This document shows positions 1 through 11,773 of a stretch of 64,000 nt of DNA, piece after piece; positions within the stretch are counted from its first letter, which is position 1, and each line of letters begins with the position of its first letter. The position numbers and the translations under genes were made by a program. This DNA comes from Branchiostoma lanceolatum (lineage: Eukaryota > Chordata > Leptocardii > Amphioxiformes > Branchiostomatidae): contig NC_089727.1 of the NCBI RefSeq assembly GCF_035083965.1, positions 11,227,501-11,291,500 on the forward strand, written 5' to 3'. The notes below the pieces were generated by a model, which did not search any database, was not told where the DNA came from, and saw only the letters and a program-made list of their open reading frames with translations.

Positions 1-167
1 GCTGGGAGAATATATGACAAGGTGGACAACTGTGACAGAGAATCCACTTTTTGTAACGTCATGGGCGTGGAGACAAAGGCTGTGTGTTCTCATTTACTGT
101 CAAAGAACCAATCATGACATTACTTGCATAGGGGATCAGGACGATTTAGCCCTTTACCAACTTATAT

Positions 168-415
168 CCTGGTCACCTCGGCCCACTGACACCCTGGTCA
201 CCTCGGCCCACTGACACCCTGGTCACCTCGGCCCACTGACACGCTGGTCAACTCGGCGCCCTGGTCACCTCGGCCCACTGACACCCTGGTCAACCCGGCT
301 CACTGACACCCTGGTCACCTCGGCCCACTGACACGCTGGTCAACTCGGCGCCCTGGTCAACTCGGCCCACTGACACCCTGGTCACCTCGGCCCACTGACA
401 CCCTGGTCAACTCGG
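168..415. repeat. 25-26 bp minisatellite, about 11 units
   Basis: About eleven tandem units built on CTGGTCACCTCGGCCCACTG with a period of 25-26 bp. Two units are shortened to about 17 bp where CTCGGCGCC joins directly to the next CTGGTCA. Alternating GGTCACC and GGTCAAC variants give a higher-order pattern. The short open frame running through it is a by-product of the repeat. Confidence 0.9.
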
Positions 416-2646
416 TCTAATTTTGGTCTAATTTTCCATGGGCCGAGTTGGCAAAGGACACCACCGAAACATCCCTTGCAAAGCAGTGCTTTCCAAAAAC
501 AATTGTTACACTGGCACATATCACTAAAACGTTGTAAGATTGTACTTCACGGTGTTTTATTTGCGTTGAATTAAGCAGACATTATTTGAGAGAAAGAAAT
601 ACGTCATATAGATGGATAGATAAGTTTGATAGATATTAGATACAGACAAAAGAGTCGAAATTGTGTTTCCCATAGACCATGTCTGTTGCCATAAACACGC
701 TTGTCCTAGAGAAACATAGCTACTGGTGTTTTTGGTACTCCGGTTTATTTACACGTGACATACAAGAATGTTTCTCGCCATAACGGTGAATTCTGGACCG
801 GTGTGTCAGCCGTGTCAGTGCCCGCCCCCGTGTGGCCTTTACAGTGACCGGTAGCCTCGACCTAATGACCTCACCGCTTCGCACCGGTTCTTTTTATTTG
901 TTTGTAGAAGTGGCGCTGATTGCGGCAGTGGTGAGAGAAACGTGTCCACAACTTCTTAAGGGTTCACAAATATTCCATCCCCGCTGACCTCCATGGGCGT
1001 TCTTCTGGGCCATGATATATATGATCGGCGAATCATGTAGATTTACGTATACCATGTAAAGGGTAACGCTATTCGTGAGAAGAACGCAGTTTGCCATATG
1101 AAGACAGCAGCTAATTTGTGATAAATCATGTGGCTTCTGCAGTGATTGTATTTGCGACAAGAAATTATATCTATTTGATTCTTACACAAGATGCATAAAA
1201 AGGGTTAAGCAGTCATCCTCAATTGAGGTGAAGCATGATGCTTTTTTTCAAGTAGCTAACAGTTAACGTTAGTGGTAGTGCAATGCAATACAAAATACAT
1301 TATTGGGGTTAACTATTTCTCTGTCAAGTCAAGTCAAGTATAGCCCATGTTGTGGATAGTCGCAAATGCTGATGGGGGTCAATGCGTTTAAGAGGGGAGA
1401 GAAGTAATGGGGAGCCATGCATACGAAGTGCAGTTAGAATTAAGTTGATGGATGTATTACAGGATCTAACACCCCTTTTCTACTTTTTCAATGGATTAGC
1501 CCTAGGGCGTTGCACCTGTCGTCTGACGAGACGGCAGCCAAACGTAAAAAAAAGGTCACAGAGGAGTTCTCGCGTTTCGTAAACAGTCCCCAAACAGTAG
1601 GATGTGAGTAATTAAAAGACGTTTCCCTTGTGCCAAGTAGCCGGTTAATTTGTATATCTTAATTGGGCGAAACCTAAACAGGATGTGAGTGTATCCGACG
1701 TGTGGTGAAATTATCTACTACCTCACATTCCGCCGACATCGCTATCATAACCACTACATACAGTAAGGCACTCCGAGAATTTCTCTTCGGTGCCATACGA
1801 GTTCATATAATTTCTTATGAAAGCAAAAAAGGGAACAAATCTCCGACGAAGGCATGTGAATGGTGAAAGTGATAAATATTGCTGGTAGAGTGAGATTTTA
1901 ATTAGGTAAAACATTTCACTAACATAGTTGGCTTCCCTTGATATGGGCTTGCAACTGTCAGATAGAACCGAGTCAAATAAAGGGAACCGTCTACGATGTC
2001 AAACTACTGTCGCGTCTTTATGAATTATGAGGAAGGATTAAAATTCTTCAACTAATTGAATTCGCGTTCAGACATACAAGTATCGGCAGTCTGGGTTTAT
2101 TTCATGTAAGTCGGTTCTGTTAATTCTCAACATGACAACCCACAGAAAAACATTCCGAACCAGACGCAACATATGTACCAACACAACACGAGTATTTCTT
2201 CAACATGTCATCTGATTTTCCACCAGTCCAGAAACAATTACCGAACCGCAGGAACCAAAGGACAGAATTTAAAGTCAAATTCCTCAAAAGTGTCAACTCT
2301 ACGACAACATCGACGCTCACTAGGCGTGAACATTTCCGCACTCTGTCTGGGAATTCCCACACGGCATCGTGTAAGTTAATTTTCCACCTTTAAACAAACA
2401 GACCAACGCACGTTTTCAAGGTCTGTTGGGTAGATGAGTTACACACGCATATTGGGTATGTAATAACTGATTTGTGAGTTTACCTCCCGGACACGCACCT
2501 GCGTTAAATCAACTATCAATGTCACGGCTGTCAAACCACACAAAATTCAAGTCTTACGCATTCGCCATTTTGTGAAATTAACTTAATGTTTTTGAGGTTT
2601 GATATTTTGATACAGGAGATGATCCTCGCATTTGTCGGCGTATGAT
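416..2646. other. Intergenic, no recognised gene
   Basis: Both strands were read. Open frames are short, have no recognisable domain and no convincing splice context. No RNA gene was seen. Confidence 0.5.
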
Positions 2647-2655
2647 GTGCTTTTG

Positions 2656-2769
2656 TATTCTCCAGGCAGAGGTTTCGATTGGGGGCTAGTGGTGGCCGCG
2701 ATTTTTAACGTTGCACTCCCTCCGATAGAAATTGCGGCCACCACAATCGAAAGCTCTGCTTGGAGAATA
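2656..2769. mobile_element. MITE-like element with 9-bp target duplication
   Basis: A 114-bp element whose ends are inverted repeats: it opens TATTCTCCAGGCAGAG and closes with a near-perfect reverse complement, and the similarity continues through TTTCGATTG. The 9-bp sequence GTGCTTTTG flanks it on both sides (2647-2655 and 2770-2778), as a target-site duplication. There is no coding capacity. A 9-bp duplication is typical of Mutator-like elements, so a non-autonomous member is the best guess (inference). Confidence 0.8.
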
Positions 2770-2778
2770 GTGCTTTTG

Positions 2779-5741
2779 TATTTTCTGGCTTGGAAATGCT
2801 AGTGTTTCATCTGAGGTTGCTGAGTGATTGGTATAGTCTTACTCAGTATATTTCTATCTCCTACATGTAAATAACCTTCTCAGAGCACAGGGCCTGTTGC
2901 CAGTTATTTTGTATTCATTACGGAAATGACAGTAAAAGCTTTTGTGGTGGTTTTTATTTGTGCTGGCTCACTTTGTTGTGCTGTCTGTTATCTTCGCAAT
3001 AAAATATAGGAACGGAGAAGTTAATTTTGGACTTCCGCATTTTGGTGCTTAAGCTAACTGATTTAATAGTTCATATCGTATTACAGGCATGCAGTCTCCC
3101 TGTAAATCTTGCAGCCTCCGTTTATATTCAGAATTTGTTTGTTTCTGCCTCCTCCTTTTCTCACTTTCCATCTACTCGTGCAGGTGCCCCCCCCCCCTTT
3201 AATTGCTATGGTTTAAAAGCGAAGTGTATTTTCATTAACGCTATATCAGATATTATCAGAACTATCCGTCCGATTCTGCTCCGTTTTGCCGTTTCGTTTG
3301 TTTTCGTTTTCATTGAGAAAGATTGTGGCAAGTCTCAAAATTTAATAGCCCGCCAAAAAGACGCCCACTTGTTAGACATTTCCTCAAAAATACAAGAAGC
3401 AGCAGGCCTCGTTTAAGGAGCGGAAATGATCCAAGGAAATCGGGCTTCAGTTGCGCGTGTCGACAAACTCTCAGCCAAGGTCACCAAGGTCATCGGAAAT
3501 CTTCGACTTTGTAGTAAATTGTTGTTCCTGTAGCAGACATATTGTGGCCTTGTAGGCGTTGGTTATAAGTGCTCAATTAGAACATGTCATGTAAGGACAA
3601 TGGATCATACTGGGGAGTGGGTCTGAAGTTGGTGATCTTATGATATACAGTAAAACCTACCCAAAAAGATCGGACAAATAAAAGTTACTTGCCTCAGTAC
3701 GAAGTGTTCTGAGGCTCCGGTTCCGCTCATTTTAGACGGCAATAGGGTATCTTTAACGTCATCTTGTGCCAAGCTGATAATGATAAATGTACAGTACATT
3801 GTCGGCGTCCACATAAAATCGACACATATCTGTCCCCCTGTATTTCTGGGTTAGGATGATGTCCAGGTCAACCTTGTGGGTTCCCAGATGCGGTGGTTTC
3901 CTCCTTCGACTAGAGCCATGAGGTCATGACTGAGCCCTTGGGTGCCACATTATATCAATTAGGCACAAATTAGAGGTCATTATAGACCCAGAGTTTGCTT
4001 GATTTGATTACGAGGTCTGTTCAATTTCCTTGAACTTGAATTTTTTGACAGAATCGACTATATCAGACAAGAATCATGATCAAAAGTGCCGCAATTGGTC
4101 AAGGTCAAAACTTGAAGTCTTTGCAAACACTTTAGTTTAGTCCAGCCCCTAGTCTAAACGTTCCAGACTATCGCGTTCCAACTGTACATGTCGGAGGTGT
4201 TCACGGGCCATTTCTGCCTTTAAAGGAATAGCCAAAGTCTACGGGTTCCCTTCAGTGACAATATGACATCTGCTATGCATGAAAAAACCCTGACATTTCC
4301 AACCGCCACTTTCATTCGTTCTGTCGGGGACCAAGTGTTCCCTGTGTGGTGACGTCACATGTGGTCTTCGAGCGTTTAGCACTGTCGTCTGCAAGTGACA
4401 TCATCGGGCCGTATCTCGTGACCAAACCGCCCACACAATGTGTGCTTCTCATTTGTAGAGGTTTAGCAGACATTCTCACGAAGAATGTGCTCTGTCTACG
4501 ATGTATTGTTTTCGCCCGTCATCTCCTGTTGTCTTTGTCGGCGACCTGACAAAAATCCGTCCTCGACCGGTGGACAAGATCAAGTCTAACGTCCGAGTCA
4601 AGTCTGAGAATTACATTTAACTGACATTATAGTCTACTACTTTGATGTGGCTTTTTTGCCATATTGACTAGACTTCTTCACCTTCAAGACAAAGGTATCA
4701 TTACCCCCTAAGCCTCAGCTGCCCTTCCGCCCTTTTGCAAGTGAACGGCAGCGGCAGACTTCCCGCCAAACTAGGCCCTGGCACCAGAGAGACAAGACTT
4801 AAAGCAGAACCAGGTGTGCGTCTGTCAGGGCCGCAGGCTTCGCGAGTTTGCCTTGGTGTCAGGCCAGGATCAAGTCTGGGTCTTCCCCGGCCCCTGCAGA
4901 CACATCATTAGAACAGACGGTCGCCTCCATTGCTTCTGGGTTGCGCCTGTCAGGAGTCATTTGCTGTGAGCCACCGTCTCCAAATCTTCAAATCTCCGCT
5001 GAAGAGCTGGGAGGCTCAACTCAAACAAAACTACTTTTTCCTCCTATTTAACTTCTATCGCTAAGGCCTAGAGCGTCCTTCTCCCGTGACAATAGTTGAT
5101 ACACGAGACTAGCATGCATTGGACATACTTTACATAAGCCAAGCTGAACTAAGCATCGCTGTGACTGCTGATCGTGTATTGATCGCTGTTACCACAGAAC
5201 GACATAAGACCTCAAAGACTGTCTGGTTTTCAATGATAGTTAATTAGTTGTTGGTGTGAGGTAATGTTAGTTCTCTTCGATTTTCCGTGAAAAATTCACT
5301 ACTTGTAGCGTTCAGAATCTCACATTTGCACACTGTTTACTGTTTCTGTTCTTTGTAGTGCCTTTGAACGGGACTGACAAATATCCTTCACCTTTATAGA
5401 CCTGTTCATGACTTCATGACCCTTGTCCTTCATCTTGGTACTTTAAGATGTCTGAGATAGTGACTGGCGGGGTTACTCGGCGGGGTGGACCGCTTTGACG
5501 AGCGAGGGGAAGTCGGAGAGTCGACAACTTTACAAAGCAAGCACGGTCCAGCCTCCAGTGTTCCGTACGGGTTACGGAATATCATTTGTATCACATGTAA
5601 CGTTATGTTATATGTAGAGACTTGCAAATTGGATTTGACATAACACATCTAGTCCTCGTGGACTTTCGCGTGCTTTGATATAAGAAAAGACAGTCTCTTT
5701 AAAATGTCAAAATTACAAGCAGACGTCACATCGACGAGTCG
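2779..5741. other. Intergenic, no recognised gene
   Basis: About 3 kb without a supportable gene. It includes a C-homopolymer near 3187. Open frames of 60-130 codons show no family resemblance. Confidence 0.5.
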
Positions 5742-5788
5742 TGCGTGTGTGCGTGTTTGCGCGCGCGCGCGCCTGTGTGTGTGAGTGT

Positions 5789-5844
<56 letters not shown>

Positions 5845-5922
5845 GTGCGTGTGTGCGTGTGTGTGAAAGAGTGAGAGAGCTACAGAGAAAGAAAGAGAGA
5901 GAGAGCACAGACAGTGAGAGAG
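5742..5922. repeat. GT/GC microsatellite grading into GA-rich tract
   Basis: A long (TG)n run with GC and GA interruptions, followed by an AGAGAG-rich stretch to about 5922. It is a purine-pyrimidine alternating tract with Z-DNA potential. Overlapping open frames encoding Cys-Val or His-Thr repeats are artefacts. Confidence 0.95.
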
Positions 5923-6919
5923 ACACTTTATTGTTTCATGAAGGCAGAAAACTTATCGCCACTCTCCCTACGTATGCGTTGACAACCACATCTATGCTGG
6001 AGGTTCACGTCTTAGGATGAATCACAATCCCTTCTTCCGCCCTCTCCAGGCAGAGAAAAGACGACGGCTTATCAAGTCGACACCAGTTTTCGGGGTTAAC
6101 TCCTGAATATACAAACTCCTGACCACTGATGCTCATTCGAACCGTCAGGCCGCGAGACTAACTAATTTATCTCAACAAAGAGAAAAAAACGCCATATCAT
6201 AACCTTAATCCTGAACTATTGCTGTACATACTGTGTATTTGATTTATATTGCAAATATGACAGCAGATGTAATAATTATCTCATGCCATCTTCAGAATGG
6301 AATACGTTTATATTTTGGCCACCAAAGTCGGTTTGTTGTTCGAGAGTGATTGTCTTGGCTTGTGTGCGACAGTTGAAGCGACAAGTGTCCCTGACAGAGA
6401 GGGTTTGTTTATTGGTGTAACCTGCCTGGCGACCGGTTTCTTCTGACATCATCCCCCACTGATTTTACCAAATAAACACTGATCAAAACAGGTTCTCACC
6501 GCCTGCGTCAGGTCTGATTAGACTCCAGCCACTCAGCAAAAAGCTATTTCAATTCGAGTCAAATCAGTAACGTGGAATCATGCAAGGTGTCTGTGACATT
6601 CCTCAGGCGATCTACCGGGTAAATAGCGAGCCAAGTTTTGCTTTTCAAATCTCGCGTTATCGGGCCCGGCTACTGATACAGATTTATTTTCTACATTCAA
6701 CGTAATTGGAAAGTAATGTCAAGTCAGATTGACGGGAAAAGGGAAAGAGTGGGCCCAAGGCAAGATTCAAGCAAACCCGATAAAAATAGAAATTCTTTTG
6801 CCGTGGCATCCTAATGAGTCAGCTTAACAGTGCCAAGTCAGGAGGATCTGTGGAGAGATATAGTAGCCCACGCCTCGGAGGAAAGTAGCCATCAGCGCTT
6901 AGTGGTTCTGACACAAGAC

Positions 6920-7026
6920 TAGCCTGGTATCCGAACCTAGCTGCCAGGTCTCTTCCGTCCTCTCCGCAAATAGCGAAGAGGACGAACGCGGCTAGGAGAG
7001 GCCGAATAGATTTGGATCCCAGGCTA
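6920..7026. mobile_element. MITE-like element, 9-bp target duplication
   Basis: A 107-bp element with 13-bp terminal inverted repeats (TAGCCTGGTATCC against TAGCCTGGGATCC) and an internal hairpin around CGTCCTCTCCG / CGAAGAGGACG near 6956-6985. Flanks ACACAAGAC (6911-6919) and ACACAAGGC (7027-7035) form a 9-bp target duplication with one mismatch. It may belong to the same superfamily as the 2656 element, although the ends differ in sequence. Confidence 0.75.
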
Positions 7027-7431
7027 ACACAAGGCATAGCACGGCTGTGAGAAGAGGTAGATGGGGGCAGCAATACATGCTCGTTGTAATATAACAATTG
7101 ATTGACAACATTAAAAGTGCTGGTATTTGGTAGTGGAGACAACTGTAAAAACCGTTAACTGGACAAACTTTATAGCATTGACGTGTTCTAAATTTTCATT
7201 TATGATCTAGCGCCCCCCCCCCCCCACACACAAAAACACACATAATAACCCTAGAAGTCTTTATTTCCTACATGCAAGCAAACAACCCCCCACCCTCACT
7301 CCAAAGAGATGTGTCGGTAGCTCTTCAGTAGCCCGTTCACACAGGACAACAGTCACAACCAAGACTAAGGATTGATTCTGTCCGTGTTCAGCACCATGGA
7401 GGGCTGACATGAACTGTCGTGATTTAACATT

Positions 7432-7605
7432 TCAACCCTCAGCCTCACAGCAGGTCGGCGCCAAGCCTACCTTGCCCTTGCTGGCCATGTTGACAGTAAA
7501 ATTAACCACCCCGTTCTTATCACCGACTATCTTGGGAAACTTTGGTAAAAGGCCAATGCTGGTTTCTCTTACGTAGTTTTTATTCCTTCCCAAAATGAAC
7601 TCCTC
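7432..7605 (-). CDS. Candidate terminal exon of an unidentified gene
   Basis: On the minus strand a TTGCAG acceptor precedes an open frame from 7605 that reads EEFILGRNKNYVRETSIG and later VVNFTVNMASKGK. It stops at 7432-7434. A GTAGGC donor-like site follows the Lys codon at 7471, so the exon could instead end there. A minus-strand AATAAA lies at 7265-7260, about 170 bp past the stop, which favours a terminal exon. Codon content and the splice context look gene-like. The NFTV...SKGK stretch weakly recalls Coa1/Tim21-type mitochondrial proteins, but that is a guess. No partner exon was found in the window, so it could also be an isolated fragment. Confidence 0.3.
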   Translation of the reverse strand, partial: EEFILGRNKNYVRETSIGLLPKFPKIVGDKNGVVNFTVNMASKGKVGLAPTCCEAEG

Positions 7606-10600
7606 CTGCAAGGTGAGATTGCGAGGTCACGAAGGTTGCAGGGCGATTGACGCAAGTTTCGGCAGTAACAACTTGGACGGCTCCCAAAGGACCTCTGTGG
7701 GAACGGTAACAACTCTTACACGCAGACGAAAGACGTGGCCAGAAGGTTCTGTACATTTGGTTTAGCTCTATAAAATAGTTATCAACTTCAGTGGCTTAAA
7801 AATAGAACAACAAGACAAGGTATTGTGTACCATAAGCTTTTTACTTAAAATTACTTTTTACTGTGAAATTAACCATGCTGCTCGCTAGACGAACCATATT
7901 GACTGTTAAGTGAAGTTAGATTCTCGGTTCACTAAGAATTTCTTCAAAGATCGCACGCATGACTGGGGAAACGGCGCTAAGTCTTATTATTATACATATC
8001 AAAGTATTAGGAGGTAAAACGTAAGGTGTGCTGGCGACTGGACACTAGGATATACAAAATACATGTAGTGAAGAGCGTCGAAAATTGAGGTATCTTATGA
8101 CCTTCTTCCGTCTAAGATGATGATACCGGTTACAATCGGCATTGAGAGAGCTAGTTGGCCATCCTTCAAGCTTTTATTGTAGCAGTAAAAAAAACTTAAT
8201 GACACGTTTTCGCAGCTCTAAATTTCGCCGGCGCCATATGATTCAATGTCAAGGTGTTTTCTGGAACTGATTGACTCTATCCAATGCCGCCGATGTCGTC
8301 TGCACAGACGTAAACGTTTTAGACTAAACAAACCTAATAAAACGTGTGTTTGAATTTGTGCTTATGTTGTCCAATAAAGTGGACCAGATGCCTAATGAAC
8401 TCCAGCTCTGTTTCCTTGCCATTTCGGTGAACGGTATCCAAGACGTTAAATCAAAGCCACCGGGCCAGACCGCTCTCTTAGCGGGAAAAGTTCACCTGTT
8501 CAATTAGAACCACTTGGGAGGAAACATTGAGAGATCGTTTCTGACCTGACGACATTTTAAATATAGCGCAAACATCAATGAGGGGGGAGACCACGGTGGG
8601 AGACACACTTCCCTTTGTGATTTTCATATCATAGTGTGGCAGACTGCACAACACTCCAAAACATTTTCTCTCAGAAAGAAAATACGGTATGACGCACTGA
8701 AACATTGACCTTTGCGGAGATAATTTTACAATTGTCGATGGATTGTAAATTTTGAAATACTAGCAAAGAGCCTGGGGTAAAACGTATACCTGCGCTTCTT
8801 TTTAAGTTTTAAGTTATCTCTACAAGTTATTGCGTTACTTTGAAGATTACTGTAACGGCAATACGTGCATATCTGAAGTCAGTTATCATGTTGATGAAGT
8901 GGGGTGGCAAGGGTGACTGATACATTTAACTACACACGTTGGTACCCATGCCTTTTCCTTCCTTCTTAGTCGTAGACATTACAGTTCGTCTCTCTGTCGC
9001 ACCTTTAATCATGAGCAGACCTTTCTTACCTTTGATTGATTCTTGGCGTGTTGACCTAAAATTTAACTGCATTCCAAACAGCTTCCCCATGTCATGGTAT
9101 CAAGCCTTGTCTTTGATCGCTTCACAACATCTGCAGCAAAACGATGGTGTAGTTTCTATCATTATCATTAGATGACGCTGTAGAAAGATTCCCTACACCG
9201 AGTTGCTGTGAGACCATGAAGAAACCCATCAACGACGTTTTTGTGGTTTGGAAGTAATAGAGAGCCATATTTTACACTGAAACTTATCACATTTCACCAG
9301 TAGAAAAGTTTAAACCTAAAAATGCAGAAATCCATCCCCTTTTCCGATGAATCGTGAAGAATTCAAATCCACAAACAGTACAGTATTGCATTCACAATGT
9401 GTTTAATAATCCAATTAACAAACAAATCAACAAACCATCGTACTGGTGAAAATATTACACACAAGAAGATATAACAGATATAATTCATGATGGCAGAGTA
9501 CTAGTATGTACTTATGCAGTGTTGTACCATGTGCACCCAAACAAACTTTTGACGTTATTAGCTCGGGGCATAGCTGTTCATGCCATCCTACTGAGTAAAG
9601 ACACATACGATGACAATGTACTATAGTGTGATATTCACATAGTTATCCATAAACTGAAGTCGTTCTGATGTTGTTCTGCAGTCGTTTGTACGAAATGTAA
9701 AGCTGCGATTGCCGCTTGTACATTTGGAGTTTATCATGAGTTGATGAGTACCTGGAAACGAAGACTCTTAGTACTAGTAAGCAGGTGGGAACAGAGCTTA
9801 TGCTATACATAATGTTCTTGTTTCCTTGCTCCTTGTCCACCAAAATGGTCACACATAAGCTACGTGTGAGATATCAATCCCGGCTTATCTGAAGCATTAA
9901 GAAAGAAAGAATCAAATGACAAATTTCACGCAAACGCGGCGAAAGGGTGAAAGAATGAAAACCACAAAATATCACCACGATCACAATATCAAATTACGCA
10001 AAAGAACAAGAAGAATAACACAAGACTTAATACCTTTTTTCTTTTGTCAAAGGTTTGCAAGGTTATGTCTATTCTGATTTATTTTTTCTTAATCTTCAAA
10101 TGTGACAGACGTTTGTGTGTGTGATATGTTTTGATTAAACAAAATCATTTGCAAGTGTGAATGAGAAGATTCTGTCAGTAGTTTTGGTCACTGCCTTTTT
10201 AAGCTTCTTTGTGCAAACATTATGATTAGATTCTAATAAATGAAACACTCCTTTTGCAGCTTGTTTCTGTACTCTTTTTTAACGCTTTTTTTAAGTATGA
10301 AATTATTATGCAAATGTACTAATATGGGGAAGTAATTATCAATTTCATTCAGATTGCCTTATCCAGAATACTTCCAGTTTAATCCCGGAAATCGCTTGGG
10401 GCACCTTTAAATAAATGGTTATAATCTAAAGCACATCTAACACTTTCTCAAGCAACTTTTTCGGGGTTAAGTCGTTCTGTGATTGGTTGAAATGGGTCAG
10501 CATACGGCAACATGAGTAGAATGGAATAGAGTAGAGTCATCTGTTAGGTAGGAGTTTTTTTCCAGTTTAAACCGCCCCTTATCCAACTCTTCTTCAGCTG

Positions 10601-10659
10601 ACTGTCACGTTGTGTTTGTGGGTGGTATACAGGTTTGGCTGAATTCCCCTGGGACCCGG
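7606..10659. other. Intergenic, no recognised gene
   Basis: AT-rich non-coding sequence. The open frames present have no recognisable domains. The last few hundred bases probably include the 3' UTR of pirin copy A on the minus strand. A possible AATAAA on that strand is at about 10083-10078, but its use is uncertain. Confidence 0.45.
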
Positions 10660-11714
10660 TCACTTCTGGGCAGCGAGGGCAGAAGACTTCCAGGCAGCGA
10701 GGGCAGAAGACTTCCAGGTCGGCGCGTTCTCAAACCCGTTCCTACCGTTGAGCAAATCTTCACGGGCCGCAAGGGCCTCCTCCTTTGTGTTCATCACAAA
10801 ATGACCTGAAAGACGTGAAGCTTGTTGTCAGGTGTGTTGAAATACGGAGAACAATCATTAATTGTGTTACACAGAAATTTGTATCAAATTCATTCTAACT
10901 GAATAGATTTAAAGTTACTTGTCTAAAGTGGTGAGTTGTTTCCATGTGTTATCAGCAAAACCTCTGTGTTGTAACAGTTTACTTTGCATTAATAGGAACC
11001 AACACATTTAAAGAAAGAACCCAGAACATGCGCATAGCAAATCTGAGTGTTTAAGAAGGACAGAAGTATATTAGGACCTACCATCTATGTAGAACGGCTC
11101 GTTGATTGGCTCTCCTGCAATCAGCACAAACTGTACCTTTTCTGGGCCCTGAACAATGCAGAAGACAGAGTTGACACATCAGAAATAAAGTATAATATTA
11201 GGCTCACCTCTAAGGCGTCGCCAAAAGATATAACGTACAGATAGTGCCACACAAGGAACAATGTTGAAATGTTCAAAATATGTTCCTAATATGTATACAT
11301 ACCTTGTTCTGCAGGGTCAGTCCTTCTCCATCGCCCATGACCATGGTGTGATGTGGTTTTCCCACAGTTTGTTTGTCCTCTGGGCCTGTAGGGGAGAATG
11401 AAGAAACTTGACACAGCTACGTAGCTGACAGGGAAAAGTGATATAGAGAACTTGACAATGACATGCAAAACTCCAGCTTGTTCTGTGCAGATTAAGTTTG
11501 TGTGGATTTATTTTGATTGCAAGACAGGATGGACTTACCAAGATGCACATTTCCTGACAGGACATGCACAAAGCCATTCCATCCTGGACAAAACAAAGGA
11601 CGTTATGAATCAATAGTTATTATGAGATACTTCTAATTTGCACCAAAAAAAATCACTGTTCCGAACATTTCCCGTTGATTGGTTGGTTGGTTGGTTGGTT
11701 GGTTGGTTGGTTGG

Positions 11715-11773
<59 letters not shown>

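Noticed and set aside
2120..2393. Overlapping 60-80 codon frames on both strands
   Set aside because: No recognisable family and no paired splice sites; not supportable as an exon.
5726..6020. Open frames of Cys-Val and His-Thr repeats
   Set aside because: Translations of the GT microsatellite on either strand.
11317..11613. 98-codon minus-strand frame over pirin A
   Set aside because: It is out of the correct frame across exon 7; the spliced pirin model explains the sequence.
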